A stretch of 64,000 nt of DNA from Salibacterium lacus (GTDB lineage: Bacteria > Bacillota > Bacilli > Bacillales > Marinococcaceae), in contig NZ_JBHUML010000003.1 of the NCBI RefSeq assembly GCF_042684865.1, positions 62,001 to 126,000 on the forward strand, given 5' to 3'. This document shows positions 43,399 to 51,524 of the stretch, piece by piece. Under the pieces are notes generated by a model that worked only from the letters and a program-made list of their open reading frames with translations, did not search any database and had not been told where the DNA came from. The position numbers and the translations under genes are program-made. Within the stretch, counting starts at the first letter, position 1. Each line of letters opens with the position of its first letter.

Positions 43399-44325
43399 CT
43401 ATCCTGCTTTTTTTTCCGCAGGCTTTCGATTCCGCCGGGCTGTGACGGAACGGGACCACGTAAAAAGAATAAGACCGGCCCATACAATAAGGAATGAAAT
43501 CAGCTGCTGATGGCTGAACGGTTCCTCAAACAAAAACACTCCGAGCAGCAACATGATCGTCGGTGCAACGTACTGCAGAAATCCCATCATTGAAAATGTA
43601 ATCCGTTTTGCACCGGCTGCAAACAATAAAAGCGGAACGGCTGTCGCCGCCCCTGCTCCCATGAGCAGTAACATATCTGAATTAGCGTACGAAGAGAAGC
43701 CCCTGCCGCCTTCCTTCCATATCACCAGGAAAAGAAGCGCAAACGGAGTCATCAGCATCGTTTCGGTCGTAAGACCTGCCCAGGCGCCGACGGGAGTGAT
43801 CTTTTTAATCAACCCGTAAAATCCAAAGCTCAGCGCCAGCCCAAGCGCCGCCCATGGAACATAACCGTAATAAAGAGTCAGCATAACCACTCCGGCCGCA
43901 GCAAACAGAAACGCTGCTGCTTCTGTTTTTGATAATCTTTCTTTCAAAAAAACGGCCGCCAGGATAACGTTGATTAATGGATTGATATAATAGCCAAGGC
44001 TTGCTTCAATCACACGATCACTATTGACTGCAAAAATAAAAATAAACCAGTTTACACTGATTAAAATGGAAGCAACCGTAATGGCCAAAGCTGTCTTCCG
44101 GGAAGCGAACGTATTCTTTATTTCCAGCCAAACCCCTTTGAACATACCCGCACAAACCACCACAGCCGACATGAAAACAAGCGACCATATAATCCGGTGG
44201 GCAAGAACCTCAGAGGCCGGTACGTCCCCGAGAAGTTTCCAGTACAAAGGCAGAAAGCCCCACAATAAATAAGCAGATATTGCTGCTGCAACACCAAGTC
44301 CCTGCTGTTTTTCTCCCACCTGCAT
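43399..44325 (-). CDS. rarD: EamA family transporter RarD
   Basis: 308 residues, ten helices. GVAAAISAYLLWGFLPLYWKLLGDVPASEVLAHRIIWSLVF and the central SDRVIEASLGYYINPLINVILA, then AGAATAVPLLLFAAGAKRITFSMMGFLQYVAPTIMLLLG, are RarD signatures; the family is linked in E. coli to chloramphenicol sensitivity but its substrate is unsettled. GAGGGG sits right against the ATG, an unusually short spacing, so the start may be slightly further downstream. Confidence 0.92.
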   Translation of the reverse strand: MQVGEKQQGLGVAAAISAYLLWGFLPLYWKLLGDVPASEVLAHRIIWSLVFMSAVVVCAGMFKGVWLEIKNTFASRKTALAITVASILISVNWFIFIFAVNSDRVIEASLGYYINPLINVILAAVFLKERLSKTEAAAFLFAAAGVVMLTLYYGYVPWAALGLALSFGFYGLIKKITPVGAWAGLTTETMLMTPFALLFLVIWKEGGRGFSSYANSDMLLLMGAGAATAVPLLLFAAGAKRITFSMMGFLQYVAPTIMLLLGVFLFEEPFSHQQLISFLIVWAGLILFTWSRSVTARRNRKPAEKKAG

Positions 44326-44392
44326 CCCCTCGATTCTGTTTTCTCTTTCTTTCCATCATTAGTATATAACATCCGGCCTCTCCGGCGCGAAT

Positions 44393-44422
44393 AAAAAACC
44401 CGGTGCCTGAGCGGCAGCCGGG
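44393..44422 (-). terminator. Terminator of htpX
   Basis: CCCGGTGCC pairs with GGCAGCCGGG with one bulged base, and six T residues follow on the minus strand. Confidence 0.7.
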
Positions 44423-44460
44423 ATCATTGTGATACTACGAAAACGTCGGTATACGGGATA

Positions 44461-45360
44461 TTATTTTTCTTCCAGACGACGGATACGTTCATCCAAAGGC
44501 GGGTGGGAGGAGAATAGTTTCATCATCATCGGTTTACCGTTGATTTTCATCGTCTGCAGGGATGTCTGGCTGTCATCCACCATGTCGGCACGGGACTGAA
44601 GTGCCTGCAGGGCTCGTTTCATTTTATCTTTCCCGGCTAGATCGGCGCCGCCTTTATCCGCATGGAACTCCCTGTAACGGGAATAAGCATTGACAACAAT
44701 ACTTCCGAGTATCGAAAAGAGAATCTGAAAGACAATGATAGCCGCAAAGTGTACCACCATCTGCATCGCCTCATTCTGAACGAAACGGGACACAATCGAA
44801 GCGACAATTCTTGAGAGAAATACGACGAAGGTGTTAATCACGCCTTGAAGCAGTGTCATCGTCACCATGTCACCATTGGAGACGTGCGCCATTTCATGGG
44901 CAAGCACCCCTTCCACAGCGTCTTCATCCATCGTCTGCAGGAGCCCGCTTGATACAGCCACAATCGACCGTTTCTTTGTCGGACCGGTCGCAAATGCGTT
45001 GACCTCTCTTGAATTGTAGATGCCGACCTCCGGCATATGCATCATGCCGGAACTGCGGGCCATACGGTGGACTTTTTCCACCAGCTTCCTTTCTTCTCCT
45101 GTAGCGGTGTCAGGATCTATAACCTGTACGCCCATCAATTTTTTTGCCACAATGCGGGATATGGCAAGGGATATGAACGCACCACCGAAGCCGATTACCG
45201 CACTGAATATCAGAAGAGGCCCGTAGTTAATCTGGCCGGAAGCTGTCGCGCTCAAGCTCGGTATATGGATACCGAACATTCCCAGAATGCTGAATACAAT
45301 CGTTATGGTAGTAATAATTAAAACGTTGGTTATGATAAAAAGCAGAATACGCTTTCCCAC
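44461..45360 (-). CDS. htpX: Membrane zinc metalloprotease HtpX
   Basis: About 299 residues. Two N-terminal helices (ILLFIITNVLIITTITIVFSILG and LLIFSAVIGFGGAFISLAI) are followed by the M48 catalytic region: GVLAHEMAHVSNGD holds the HExxH zinc site, and YREFHADKGGADLAG supplies the third ligand glutamate. It degrades misfolded membrane proteins. AAGGAGG nine nt before a GTG at 45360 sets the start; it begins GKRILLFIITN like known HtpX. An in-frame GTG at 45402 has no such site. Confidence 0.95.
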   Translation of the reverse strand: MGKRILLFIITNVLIITTITIVFSILGMFGIHIPSLSATASGQINYGPLLIFSAVIGFGGAFISLAISRIVAKKLMGVQVIDPDTATGEERKLVEKVHRMARSSGMMHMPEVGIYNSREVNAFATGPTKKRSIVAVSSGLLQTMDEDAVEGVLAHEMAHVSNGDMVTMTLLQGVINTFVVFLSRIVASIVSRFVQNEAMQMVVHFAAIIVFQILFSILGSIVVNAYSRYREFHADKGGADLAGKDKMKRALQALQSRADMVDDSQTSLQTMKINGKPMMMKLFSSHPPLDERIRRLEEK

Positions 45361-45549
45361 GTCTGTCTTCCTCCTTGTTTTCTTAAAGTGTCCTGTGTTC
45401 ACTGTATGCTTTCACTGCATACTATAAGTATATCATGTCTTCTCTTTTTTCGCTCACCAAACGACAGGTTTGTTTAGACTTTCCTCAGATATGGGTATAT
45501 ATCATTATACACCAACCATACTAAACAACATAAGGAGGTCCGTATACGT

Positions 45550-47493
45550 ATGGCATTGAATGCTGCCCAGAAATTGATAAAAGAACACCTTGTGTCCGGT
45601 GATTTGACACCTGGTGAAGAGATTTCCCTCGCCGTCGATCAGACGCTGACCCAGGATGCTACGGGAACCATGGTGATGCTTGAGCTTGAGGCGATGGGAA
45701 TCGAGCGGGCAAAAACGGAAGCCTCCGCTCAATACGTCGACCATAACGTTATTCAGGAAGACAGTAAAAACCCGGACGACCACTTATTCCTGGAGAGTGC
45801 TGCCAAACGATTCGGGCTGCACTTCAGCCGTCCCGGCAACGGAGTCAGCCACCCGGTTCATATGCAGCGCCTGGCAGTTCCCGGAAAAACGCTGCTTGGA
45901 TCCGACAGCCACACCTGTGCCAACGGCTGTATGGGGATGCTTGCGATGGGAGCCGGCGGCATTGACGTTACTATGGCCATCGCAGGTGAACCTTATCACG
46001 TGAAAATGCCTGAAATCTGGGGTGTGAAGCTGACAGGCGAGCTGCCGGACTGGGTTGGCGCCAAAGACATCATTCTTGAGTTCCTGCGCCGTCACGACGT
46101 GAAAGGCGGAGTTGGAAAAATTATTGAATACTACGGCCCCGGTCTTGAGCAGTTAAGCGCAATGGACCGTCATGTCATTGCCAACATGGGAGCCGAGCTC
46201 GGCGCAACCGCCTCCGTTTTTCCGTCTGATGAAGAAGTGAAACGCTTTTTGAAGACGCAGGGACGCGAAGAAGACTGGCGCGAGCTGAAAGCCGATGAAG
46301 GGGCTTCCTACGATATGGAAGAAGAGATTGATTTGTCCTCCCTTGTACCGATGATCGCCAAGCCTTCCAGTCCCGGCAATGTTGTTCCTATAACCGAAGT
46401 CGAAGGAGAACCCATTTATCAATCCTACATCGGTTCTTCGGCCAATCCGGGGTACAAAGATTTTGCGATGGCTGCTGAGATTGTAAAAGGAAAACAAATC
46501 GCAAGTGGTGTATCCTACGATATCAATCCTACGTCCCGGCAGATGCTCACCGACCTTGTCCAAAACGGTCACATCGCAAGTCTTTTGACATCAGGAGCCC
46601 GGCTGCACCAGGCCGGCTGTAACGGCTGTATCGGGATGGGGCAGGCCCCTGCCTCGGGAAGAAACAGCCTCCGCACCACACCGCGGAACTTTCCGGGACG
46701 CTCCGGAACGCAGGAAGACAGTGTTTTCCTATGCGGTCCGGAAGTAGCTGCAGCTTCAGCTCTGTACGGTAAAATTACTGACCCAAGAAAACTGGACATG
46801 GACTACCCGCGCATCACCGAGCCCGATGAGCCGACCGTTGATTTTCGTCTGCTTGAGGAGCCGCTTCCTTTTGAAAAAGCGAAGGAGGTCGAACTTCATA
46901 AAGGTCCAAATATCGCCTCTATTCCAAATATGGAGCCGCTTCCCGATGAAATGAACGTGCCGGTACTGTTGAAAGTCGGCGATAATTTATCCACCGATGA
47001 AATCCTGGCAGGAGGTGCGCGTGTCCTTCCTTACCGCAGCAACCTGCCCGAAATCAGTAAGTTCGCCTTTGAGATTTTACATGAAGACTATTATGACCGG
47101 GCGATGGATATCCGCGATACCACCGGTCATGCCATTGTCGGCGGCAGCAACTACGGCCAGGGTTCCAGCCGTGAACACGCAGCTCTTGCGCCGCGTTTTC
47201 TAGGTCTGCGGGTCGTGATCGTGAAAGATTTTGCCCGCATTCACCTGCAGAACCTTATTAACTTCGGCATTCTCCCGTTAACTTTTGCGGATGAGAATGA
47301 TTTTGCTGACGTAGAAAAAGGTGATGTCATCGAATTGAATAATATTCGTGACACTCTCGGTAAAACCAGCGAGCTGACTGCCTCCCTCCAGGGAAAAGAC
47401 AAAGAAATCCGTCTGCGTCATGCATTAACCGAGCGTCAAGTGGACATCATGTTAGCAGGGGGACTTATCAATTGGGTGAAAGACAAACAATAA
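45550..47493 (+). CDS. Aconitate hydratase (Aquifex-type, short form)
   Basis: 647 residues, shorter than the about 900-residue AcnA, matching the TIGR01342-type aconitases. It interconverts citrate and isocitrate using a [4Fe-4S] cluster. Cluster cysteines are visible in LGSDSHTCANGCMG and QAGCNGCIGMGQAPASG. The swivelling C-terminal domain has GDNLSTDEILAGGARVLPYR and GGSNYGQGSSREHAALAPRFLG. AAGGAGGT precedes the ATG. A 58-residue zinc-finger protein follows 38 bp later, probably on the same transcript. Homoaconitase or methylcitrate dehydratase activity is a less likely alternative. Confidence 0.9.
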   Translation: MALNAAQKLIKEHLVSGDLTPGEEISLAVDQTLTQDATGTMVMLELEAMGIERAKTEASAQYVDHNVIQEDSKNPDDHLFLESAAKRFGLHFSRPGNGVSHPVHMQRLAVPGKTLLGSDSHTCANGCMGMLAMGAGGIDVTMAIAGEPYHVKMPEIWGVKLTGELPDWVGAKDIILEFLRRHDVKGGVGKIIEYYGPGLEQLSAMDRHVIANMGAELGATASVFPSDEEVKRFLKTQGREEDWRELKADEGASYDMEEEIDLSSLVPMIAKPSSPGNVVPITEVEGEPIYQSYIGSSANPGYKDFAMAAEIVKGKQIASGVSYDINPTSRQMLTDLVQNGHIASLLTSGARLHQAGCNGCIGMGQAPASGRNSLRTTPRNFPGRSGTQEDSVFLCGPEVAAASALYGKITDPRKLDMDYPRITEPDEPTVDFRLLEEPLPFEKAKEVELHKGPNIASIPNMEPLPDEMNVPVLLKVGDNLSTDEILAGGARVLPYRSNLPEISKFAFEILHEDYYDRAMDIRDTTGHAIVGGSNYGQGSSREHAALAPRFLGLRVVIVKDFARIHLQNLINFGILPLTFADENDFADVEKGDVIELNNIRDTLGKTSELTASLQGKDKEIRLRHALTERQVDIMLAGGLINWVKDKQ

Positions 47494-47531
47494 GATAAGT
47501 CTCATGTCCCGGGAAAGGGTGCAAACGACCA

Positions 47532-47708
47532 ATGAACATCCGTGAAAATGTTTGTTCAGCCTGTGACGGCACCGGCCTGTTGATGGATGACGAGCAGTGG
47601 AAGTATTCATGCAGCGTCTGCGGCGGGGACGGTGTATTAAAAGCCGGGGAAAGCCCCGAACCGGATGAACCGTTTGACGTAGATGAAACAAACCGTACAC
47701 TGGAATAA
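47532..47708 (+). CDS. Mini zinc-finger protein with two CxxCxGxG motifs
   Basis: 58 residues: two DnaJ-type motifs, CSACDGTG (8-15) and CSVCGGDG (27-34), separated by 11 residues, then an acidic tail (EPDEPFDVDETNRTLE). The four cysteines would bind one zinc. AAAGGGTG lies ten nt before the ATG, and a strong terminator follows the stop. It follows the aconitase gene by 38 bp, so co-expression is likely. No function is known to me; a chaperone-like or RNA-binding role would be speculation. Confidence 0.75.
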   Translation: MNIRENVCSACDGTGLLMDDEQWKYSCSVCGGDGVLKAGESPEPDEPFDVDETNRTLE

Positions 47709-47710
47709 AA

Positions 47711-47749
47711 AATGCCGCGGGAGATTTTTTCTCCTGCGGCGTTTTTTTA
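47711..47749. terminator. Bidirectional terminator between the zinc-finger and flavin reductase genes
   Basis: GCCGCGGGAGA/TCTCCTGCGGC stem with one G-U pair, flanked by A and T runs. It overlaps the last bases of the flavin reductase gene. Confidence 0.85.
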
Positions 47750-48205
47750 TTGAAAGTATCTGAACTGCCCTTCAAAATAAAGCAGCGGTGTTTCATCCTG
47801 AACGATCAGGTTTTCCACCTGCCCGATAAACAGGGTGTGATCCCCCGCTTCGTGACTGTCATAGACCGTGCAGACAATGCTTGCAAGCGATCCTTCGATA
47901 ATCGGCTGTCCTTCAAAACGCTCAATCGGGATATCCACATCCTCCTCGAGCTGTTTCGCAAAATACTGCGCGGGCTCCATTTGATCTTCACTGAGAATGT
48001 TCACAGCAAATACGCCGTTCTGCTCAATGATACGGTGGGTGTTGGCGTGTCTGCCCACAGATATCAGCACAAGTTTTGGATCCATGGAAACGGACATAAA
48101 CGCGTTGGCTGTCATACCATGGACTCCGTCTTCTGTATCGGTGGTTACTACCGTTACACCTGTTGCAAATTTCCCCATCGCCGTTTTAAACAAACGGTCA
48201 TCCAT
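47747..48205 (-). CDS. Flavin reductase family protein
   Basis: 152 residues. KTAMGKFATGVTVVTTDTEDGVHGMTANAFMSVSMDPKLVLISVGRHANTH is the FMN-binding start of the HpaC/RutF-like flavin reductases, and DHTLFIGQVENLIVQDETPLLYFEGQFRYF is the matching C-terminus. Such enzymes supply reduced FMN to a monooxygenase; no partner monooxygenase is adjacent. Convergent with the zinc-finger gene and sharing its terminator. Confidence 0.92.
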   Translation of the reverse strand: MDDRLFKTAMGKFATGVTVVTTDTEDGVHGMTANAFMSVSMDPKLVLISVGRHANTHRIIEQNGVFAVNILSEDQMEPAQYFAKQLEEDVDIPIERFEGQPIIEGSLASIVCTVYDSHEAGDHTLFIGQVENLIVQDETPLLYFEGQFRYFQ

Positions 48206-48425
48206 CCGTTATCCCCCTCTCCCTATCTTTCATCTGCTTATTACGTTACAGGGAAACCTTTTATCATGCAATGCAGGAAGATTGTCTTCTGTGTTTCTTT
48301 TGATAACAGCCGGCATTCAGTATATTGTATGTATAGAGACTCTCCTCGATGATGGTACTCATTGGTGCGGGATTGCATTCCTCTGCCGACGGAACCACCA
48401 CTTCTACTGGAAAGGAGCCGGTTTC

Positions 48426-49046
48426 ATGATACCGCAAAGATTGATCCAGCTATGCAATGAACGAATCGCCCCTTACCCTTGTGAAGGCTTTGTCTACGGA
48501 AAAGGTCCTCTTTCTCCTGTGCTTATGTTTGTCGGAGAAGCACCTGGTGAAACGGAAATACATAACGGCATACCTTTCAGTGGAAGAGCCGGCCGGTATT
48601 TTGACGGATTTCTTCAGGAACTGGGGGTGACCCGCAGCGACGTATATGTAACAAGTGCTGTCCGGAGCCGTCCCTATAAATGGGGAAAGCCGAAAGGACG
48701 GGAGGAAAGAAAGTACAACCGCACCCCGAATCAAAAAGAAATTGCCGCCCACGCGCCGATCCTCGATGCTGAGATCGAGCTCATCCAGCCTTCTATTATT
48801 GTTCCAATGGGCCGCACCGCCTATCAGCGTCTCCTCGGAAAATCCCCGCGGATGACAGAGGTAACCGGACATCTTATTGCGGCTCCGGTCCTTAAGCTGG
48901 AGAACTGGGAAACACGCTCCTACACATTTACAAATACCAACTATCAGCTGTTCCCAATTTACCACCCGGCTGCCGCGCTCTATAAACGCAGTCTTGAAAC
49001 AGATATTTCCGCTCATCTGGAAAAACTGAAGCAGTATCTTCCGTGA
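48426..49046 (+). CDS. Uracil-DNA glycosylase, family 4-like without Fe-S cysteines
   Basis: 206 residues. The glycosylase motif LMFVGEAPGETEIHNGIPFSGRAG and the distal FPIYHPAAALYKRS histidine motif match family 4/5 uracil-DNA glycosylases, which remove uracil from DNA. Family 4 enzymes normally hold a [4Fe-4S] cluster by four cysteines; here only C10 and C19 exist, the later sites read AVRSRP (S81) and AAHAPIL (H109). AAAGGAGCC precedes the ATG at 48426; a much longer open frame upstream has no site and overlaps the flavin reductase antisense. Confidence 0.85.
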   Translation: MIPQRLIQLCNERIAPYPCEGFVYGKGPLSPVLMFVGEAPGETEIHNGIPFSGRAGRYFDGFLQELGVTRSDVYVTSAVRSRPYKWGKPKGREERKYNRTPNQKEIAAHAPILDAEIELIQPSIIVPMGRTAYQRLLGKSPRMTEVTGHLIAAPVLKLENWETRSYTFTNTNYQLFPIYHPAAALYKRSLETDISAHLEKLKQYLP

Positions 49047-49049
49047 TAA

Positions 49050-49168
49050 TGGACAATGTATAGTGAAAAATGTCTGCAATGTAAAAATAGTGGACAAATA
49101 CATTCCTTTCACTCCTGAAAGTGTCTATAAATTTCAGTTATTAGACACTTCCCCGCTCAAACTGTCCA
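49050..49168. repeat. Alternating GTGTCCA/TGGACAC intergenic boxes, locus 1
   Basis: Boxes alternate in orientation: TGGACAAT at 49050, AATGTCTG at 49069, TGGACAAA at 49091, AGTGTCTA at 49120, TAGACACT at 49142 and ACTGTCCA at 49161 (steps 19, 22, 29, 22, 19). The region lies between the convergent glycosylase and flotillin genes. A more regular version is at 58.2 kb. Confidence 0.65.
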
Positions 49169-49169
49169 T

Positions 49170-49204
49170 AAAAAGGAACGGCCCGCTTCGGTCCGTTCCT
49201 TTTC
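49170..49204. terminator. Bidirectional terminator between the glycosylase and flotillin genes
   Basis: AAGGAACGG/CCGTTCCTT stem extended by CC/GG with a small loop, and A or T runs on both sides. Confidence 0.8.
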
Positions 49205-49211
49205 CTTCCTA

Positions 49212-50777
49212 TTACTCCTTATTGTCACCGTCCGATTCGGGCTCACCTGTATCTTCTTCCTCAGAGGCCTCCTCTTCACCGGAGGTTTCTTTTTCTGCAG
49301 AAGCAGCACTTTCTTCCTCTGTCTTTTCCTGTGTCTGAGCTGCCTGCGCGAGCATTTGTGTGCCTTCCCCGCCGGCAAAGTTCTCAAGCAGTGCCTTCAT
49401 GTCGATGCCGGTTGTTTCCTTTAACGTATCCTGCATCACTGCCATATTATTCGTGACGCTTCCTGCCAGGTTGGACACGCCCTGTCCGCTTCCGGTGTCG
49501 ATCACTTTGACGCTGTCGATGTTATTCATCGGTTCGGAAACAGCTTTCGCAAAGTCCGGCATCATATTAATCATCATTTCAAGAACAGCAGCTTCGCCGT
49601 ATTTGGACATGGCTTCAGCCATCTGTTCTTTCGCTGCCGCTTCCGCCTGTCCTTTATCACGGATAATCTGGGCTTCAGCCTCCCCGCGTTTACGTTCGGT
49701 TTCAGCCTGCGCTTCGGCATCGGCGATTGTACGGTATTTATCCGCATCAGCCTGCTGCTGGGAAGCGTACCGTTCGGCGTCAGCCTTTTTCTTCACTTCC
49801 CCTTCATACTGCTTTTCTTTCCGTTCGATTTCGATCTCTTCCAGTTCCGACTGCTTCGACAATTCGACCGCGCGTACATCCATTTCCTGCTCTTTCAGCT
49901 GCCGGTCGTTAATACTTTTTTCAAGGGCATACGCCTGATCCGCCTGCGCTCTTGCTTTTTCATTCTCCTGCTTAAAGGACGATTCCCGGATTTCATTATT
50001 TTTCCGGGCTTCGGCAATTTCGGTTTTATGTTTGTACTCTGATTCTTCGGCTTCCTTATCCATCTGTGCCTGATGAATTCTCGTTTCGCGTTCGGCATTG
50101 GACTCCGCAATATCTGCATTTTTCTTTGCCTCTGCAATGCGGGGACGTCCTAATGCTTCAAGGTAGCCATTCTCGTCACGTATGTCTTTCAGCGCAAACG
50201 ATGTGATTTCAAAACCCATTTTGGAAAGGTCTTTTTCCGCCACTTCCTGCAGCTGCTCGTTAAACCGTTCCCGGCTTTGGTAGATTTCTTCGACAGTCAA
50301 AGAAGACAACGCCGAACGGAGATGACCTTCAAGGACCTCAACAATTTCCTGATCCCTGTCTGATTTGTTCTTTCCGAGAAACTGCTCGGCGAAGTTGGCA
50401 ATCTGATGAAGAGAACTTCCTATCCGCACCATCGCAACGGCATCCGCGACCACCGGCACACCCTGCGACGTGTAGACTTCCGGTGTCTGCACCATAAGCT
50501 GTGATGTTGTCAGATCAACGGGTTCTGCAACCTGAACAAGCGGCTTGATAAACACACCGCCGCCCCGCACGACTTTCAGGCGGCGCCCGTTCGTCTCGTC
50601 GGTAAACACATTCTCATCGCTGCCGAGACTTTTCCCGGTGATAATCAGCGCTTCATTGGACTTCGCCGTCTTATAACTCCGTTTGAACATAATGTAGCCG
50701 ATAAGGGCTGCAATAAGCAGAACAAGAATGACGACACCAGTAATAATTAAACCTAGAACATCTTGTAAAAAATTCAA
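49212..50777 (-). CDS. Flotillin family protein (FloT/YuaG-like)
   Basis: About 521 residues. One N-terminal hydrophobic segment (LGLIITGVVILVLLIAALIGYIMF) is followed by a SPFH/band 7 domain (about 40-200; KTAKSNEALIITGKSLGSDENVF begins it) and a long charged coiled coil with repeated Glu-Ala-rich stretches (200-390). It ends in an acidic tail. Flotillins organise membrane microdomains. The first in-frame codon is GTG at 50798, but AGGAGGTG is placed for a TTG at 50777. The NfeD-like partner (YuaF) often found next to it is missing. Confidence 0.93.
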   Translation of the reverse strand: MNFLQDVLGLIITGVVILVLLIAALIGYIMFKRSYKTAKSNEALIITGKSLGSDENVFTDETNGRRLKVVRGGGVFIKPLVQVAEPVDLTTSQLMVQTPEVYTSQGVPVVADAVAMVRIGSSLHQIANFAEQFLGKNKSDRDQEIVEVLEGHLRSALSSLTVEEIYQSRERFNEQLQEVAEKDLSKMGFEITSFALKDIRDENGYLEALGRPRIAEAKKNADIAESNAERETRIHQAQMDKEAEESEYKHKTEIAEARKNNEIRESSFKQENEKARAQADQAYALEKSINDRQLKEQEMDVRAVELSKQSELEEIEIERKEKQYEGEVKKKADAERYASQQQADADKYRTIADAEAQAETERKRGEAEAQIIRDKGQAEAAAKEQMAEAMSKYGEAAVLEMMINMMPDFAKAVSEPMNNIDSVKVIDTGSGQGVSNLAGSVTNNMAVMQDTLKETTGIDMKALLENFAGGEGTQMLAQAAQTQEKTEEESAASAEKETSGEEEASEEEDTGEPESDGDNKE

Positions 50778-50865
50778 ATTTATACACCTCCTGAACACAT
50801 TCTATACCATCATACGAACGGTGACCATTCCCGTTTCAGATATTTACTACTTTTGGCTAACAAGC

Positions 50866-51154
50866 AAAAGAGTCTGAGACAAAACTTCTATAAGATAGAA
50901 AAGTACCGAACGATTTCAAAAAATCGTTCGGTATTTTTCGTTGCTGAGACAAGCCGCTACGCCAAAATGCTTTGCTTTCCGCGGGCACGGCTCAAGCCTC
51001 CTCGGAAGAAAACCGCTTCCTGCGGGGTCTTGAGACTCGTGCTGTTCCCGCAGGAGTCAAAGCATTTTGGCTCCGCTGCTATACAGCTTTTGATTAGTGA
51101 CCCGGAACATTCGTGTTATCTGCCGCATCATGTGCTTTTGTCCCAAACTCTTTC
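50866..51154. repeat. GTCTGGGACAAA-ended intergenic element, copy 1
   Basis: About 289 bp bounded by inverted ends: GAGTCTGAGACAAAA at the left and TTTTGTCCCAAACTC at the right. Inside are a CCGAACGATTT/AAATCGTTCGG hairpin with a T run (50905-50938) and a 111-bp imperfect palindrome (50961-51071) with GCCAAAATGCTTTG arms and the GTGCTGTTCCCGCAGGAGTC block, which I remember as a repeat common in Bacillaceae genomes. No coding potential was found. A related element is at 52988-53422. Confidence 0.75.
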
Positions 51155-51160
51155 GTATCA

Positions 51161-51382
51161 TTATTTATTATCCTCTGCCTCATCCTGAATTTCCTGCTGC
51201 AGTCCTTCAATGCTTTCTTCGCGCCGTTCATTTTTTTCTTCAATCTGCTGTTTTTCTTCCTCACTCAGCTCTTCGGCATGTGCTTTTTCGTAGTCTCTTG
51301 CCTCATTTTGATTCTGAAGCGTGTGACCAATCGTGTTTTCAATCCGTTCCGCGTTATTGGAACGATCATCTGGTTTAGCCAT
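51161..51382 (-). CDS. tlp: Small acid-soluble spore protein Tlp
   Basis: 73 residues, acidic and highly charged. MAKPDDRSNNAERIENTIGHTL at the start and EEEKQQIEEKNERREESIEGLQQEIQDEA at the end follow the Tlp pattern of Bacillus, a minor protein of the spore core. GGAAGGAGTGG precedes the ATG. It is the direct evidence here that the organism, or its recent ancestor, makes endospores. Its 3' end touches repeat element copy 1. Confidence 0.9.
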   Translation of the reverse strand: MAKPDDRSNNAERIENTIGHTLQNQNEARDYEKAHAEELSEEEKQQIEEKNERREESIEGLQQEIQDEAEDNK

Positions 51383-51524
51383 AGATACGCCACTCCTTCC
51401 AAAAATTCAAGAATTTCAAGTTTAGTATTAACAGTTCAAAGACCACCTATGTAAAATGGGGGGCATCGACAGCTTATCGATAACGTATATATCTTTTAAT
51501 CCAGAAGAAAAAGGGAGTGATCAC

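Noticed and set aside
47997..48425. An open upstream extension of the uracil-DNA glycosylase frame
   Set aside because: It runs antisense through the flavin reductase gene, lacks a ribosome binding site, and the glycosylase fold begins at the ATG at 48426 behind AAAGGAGCC.
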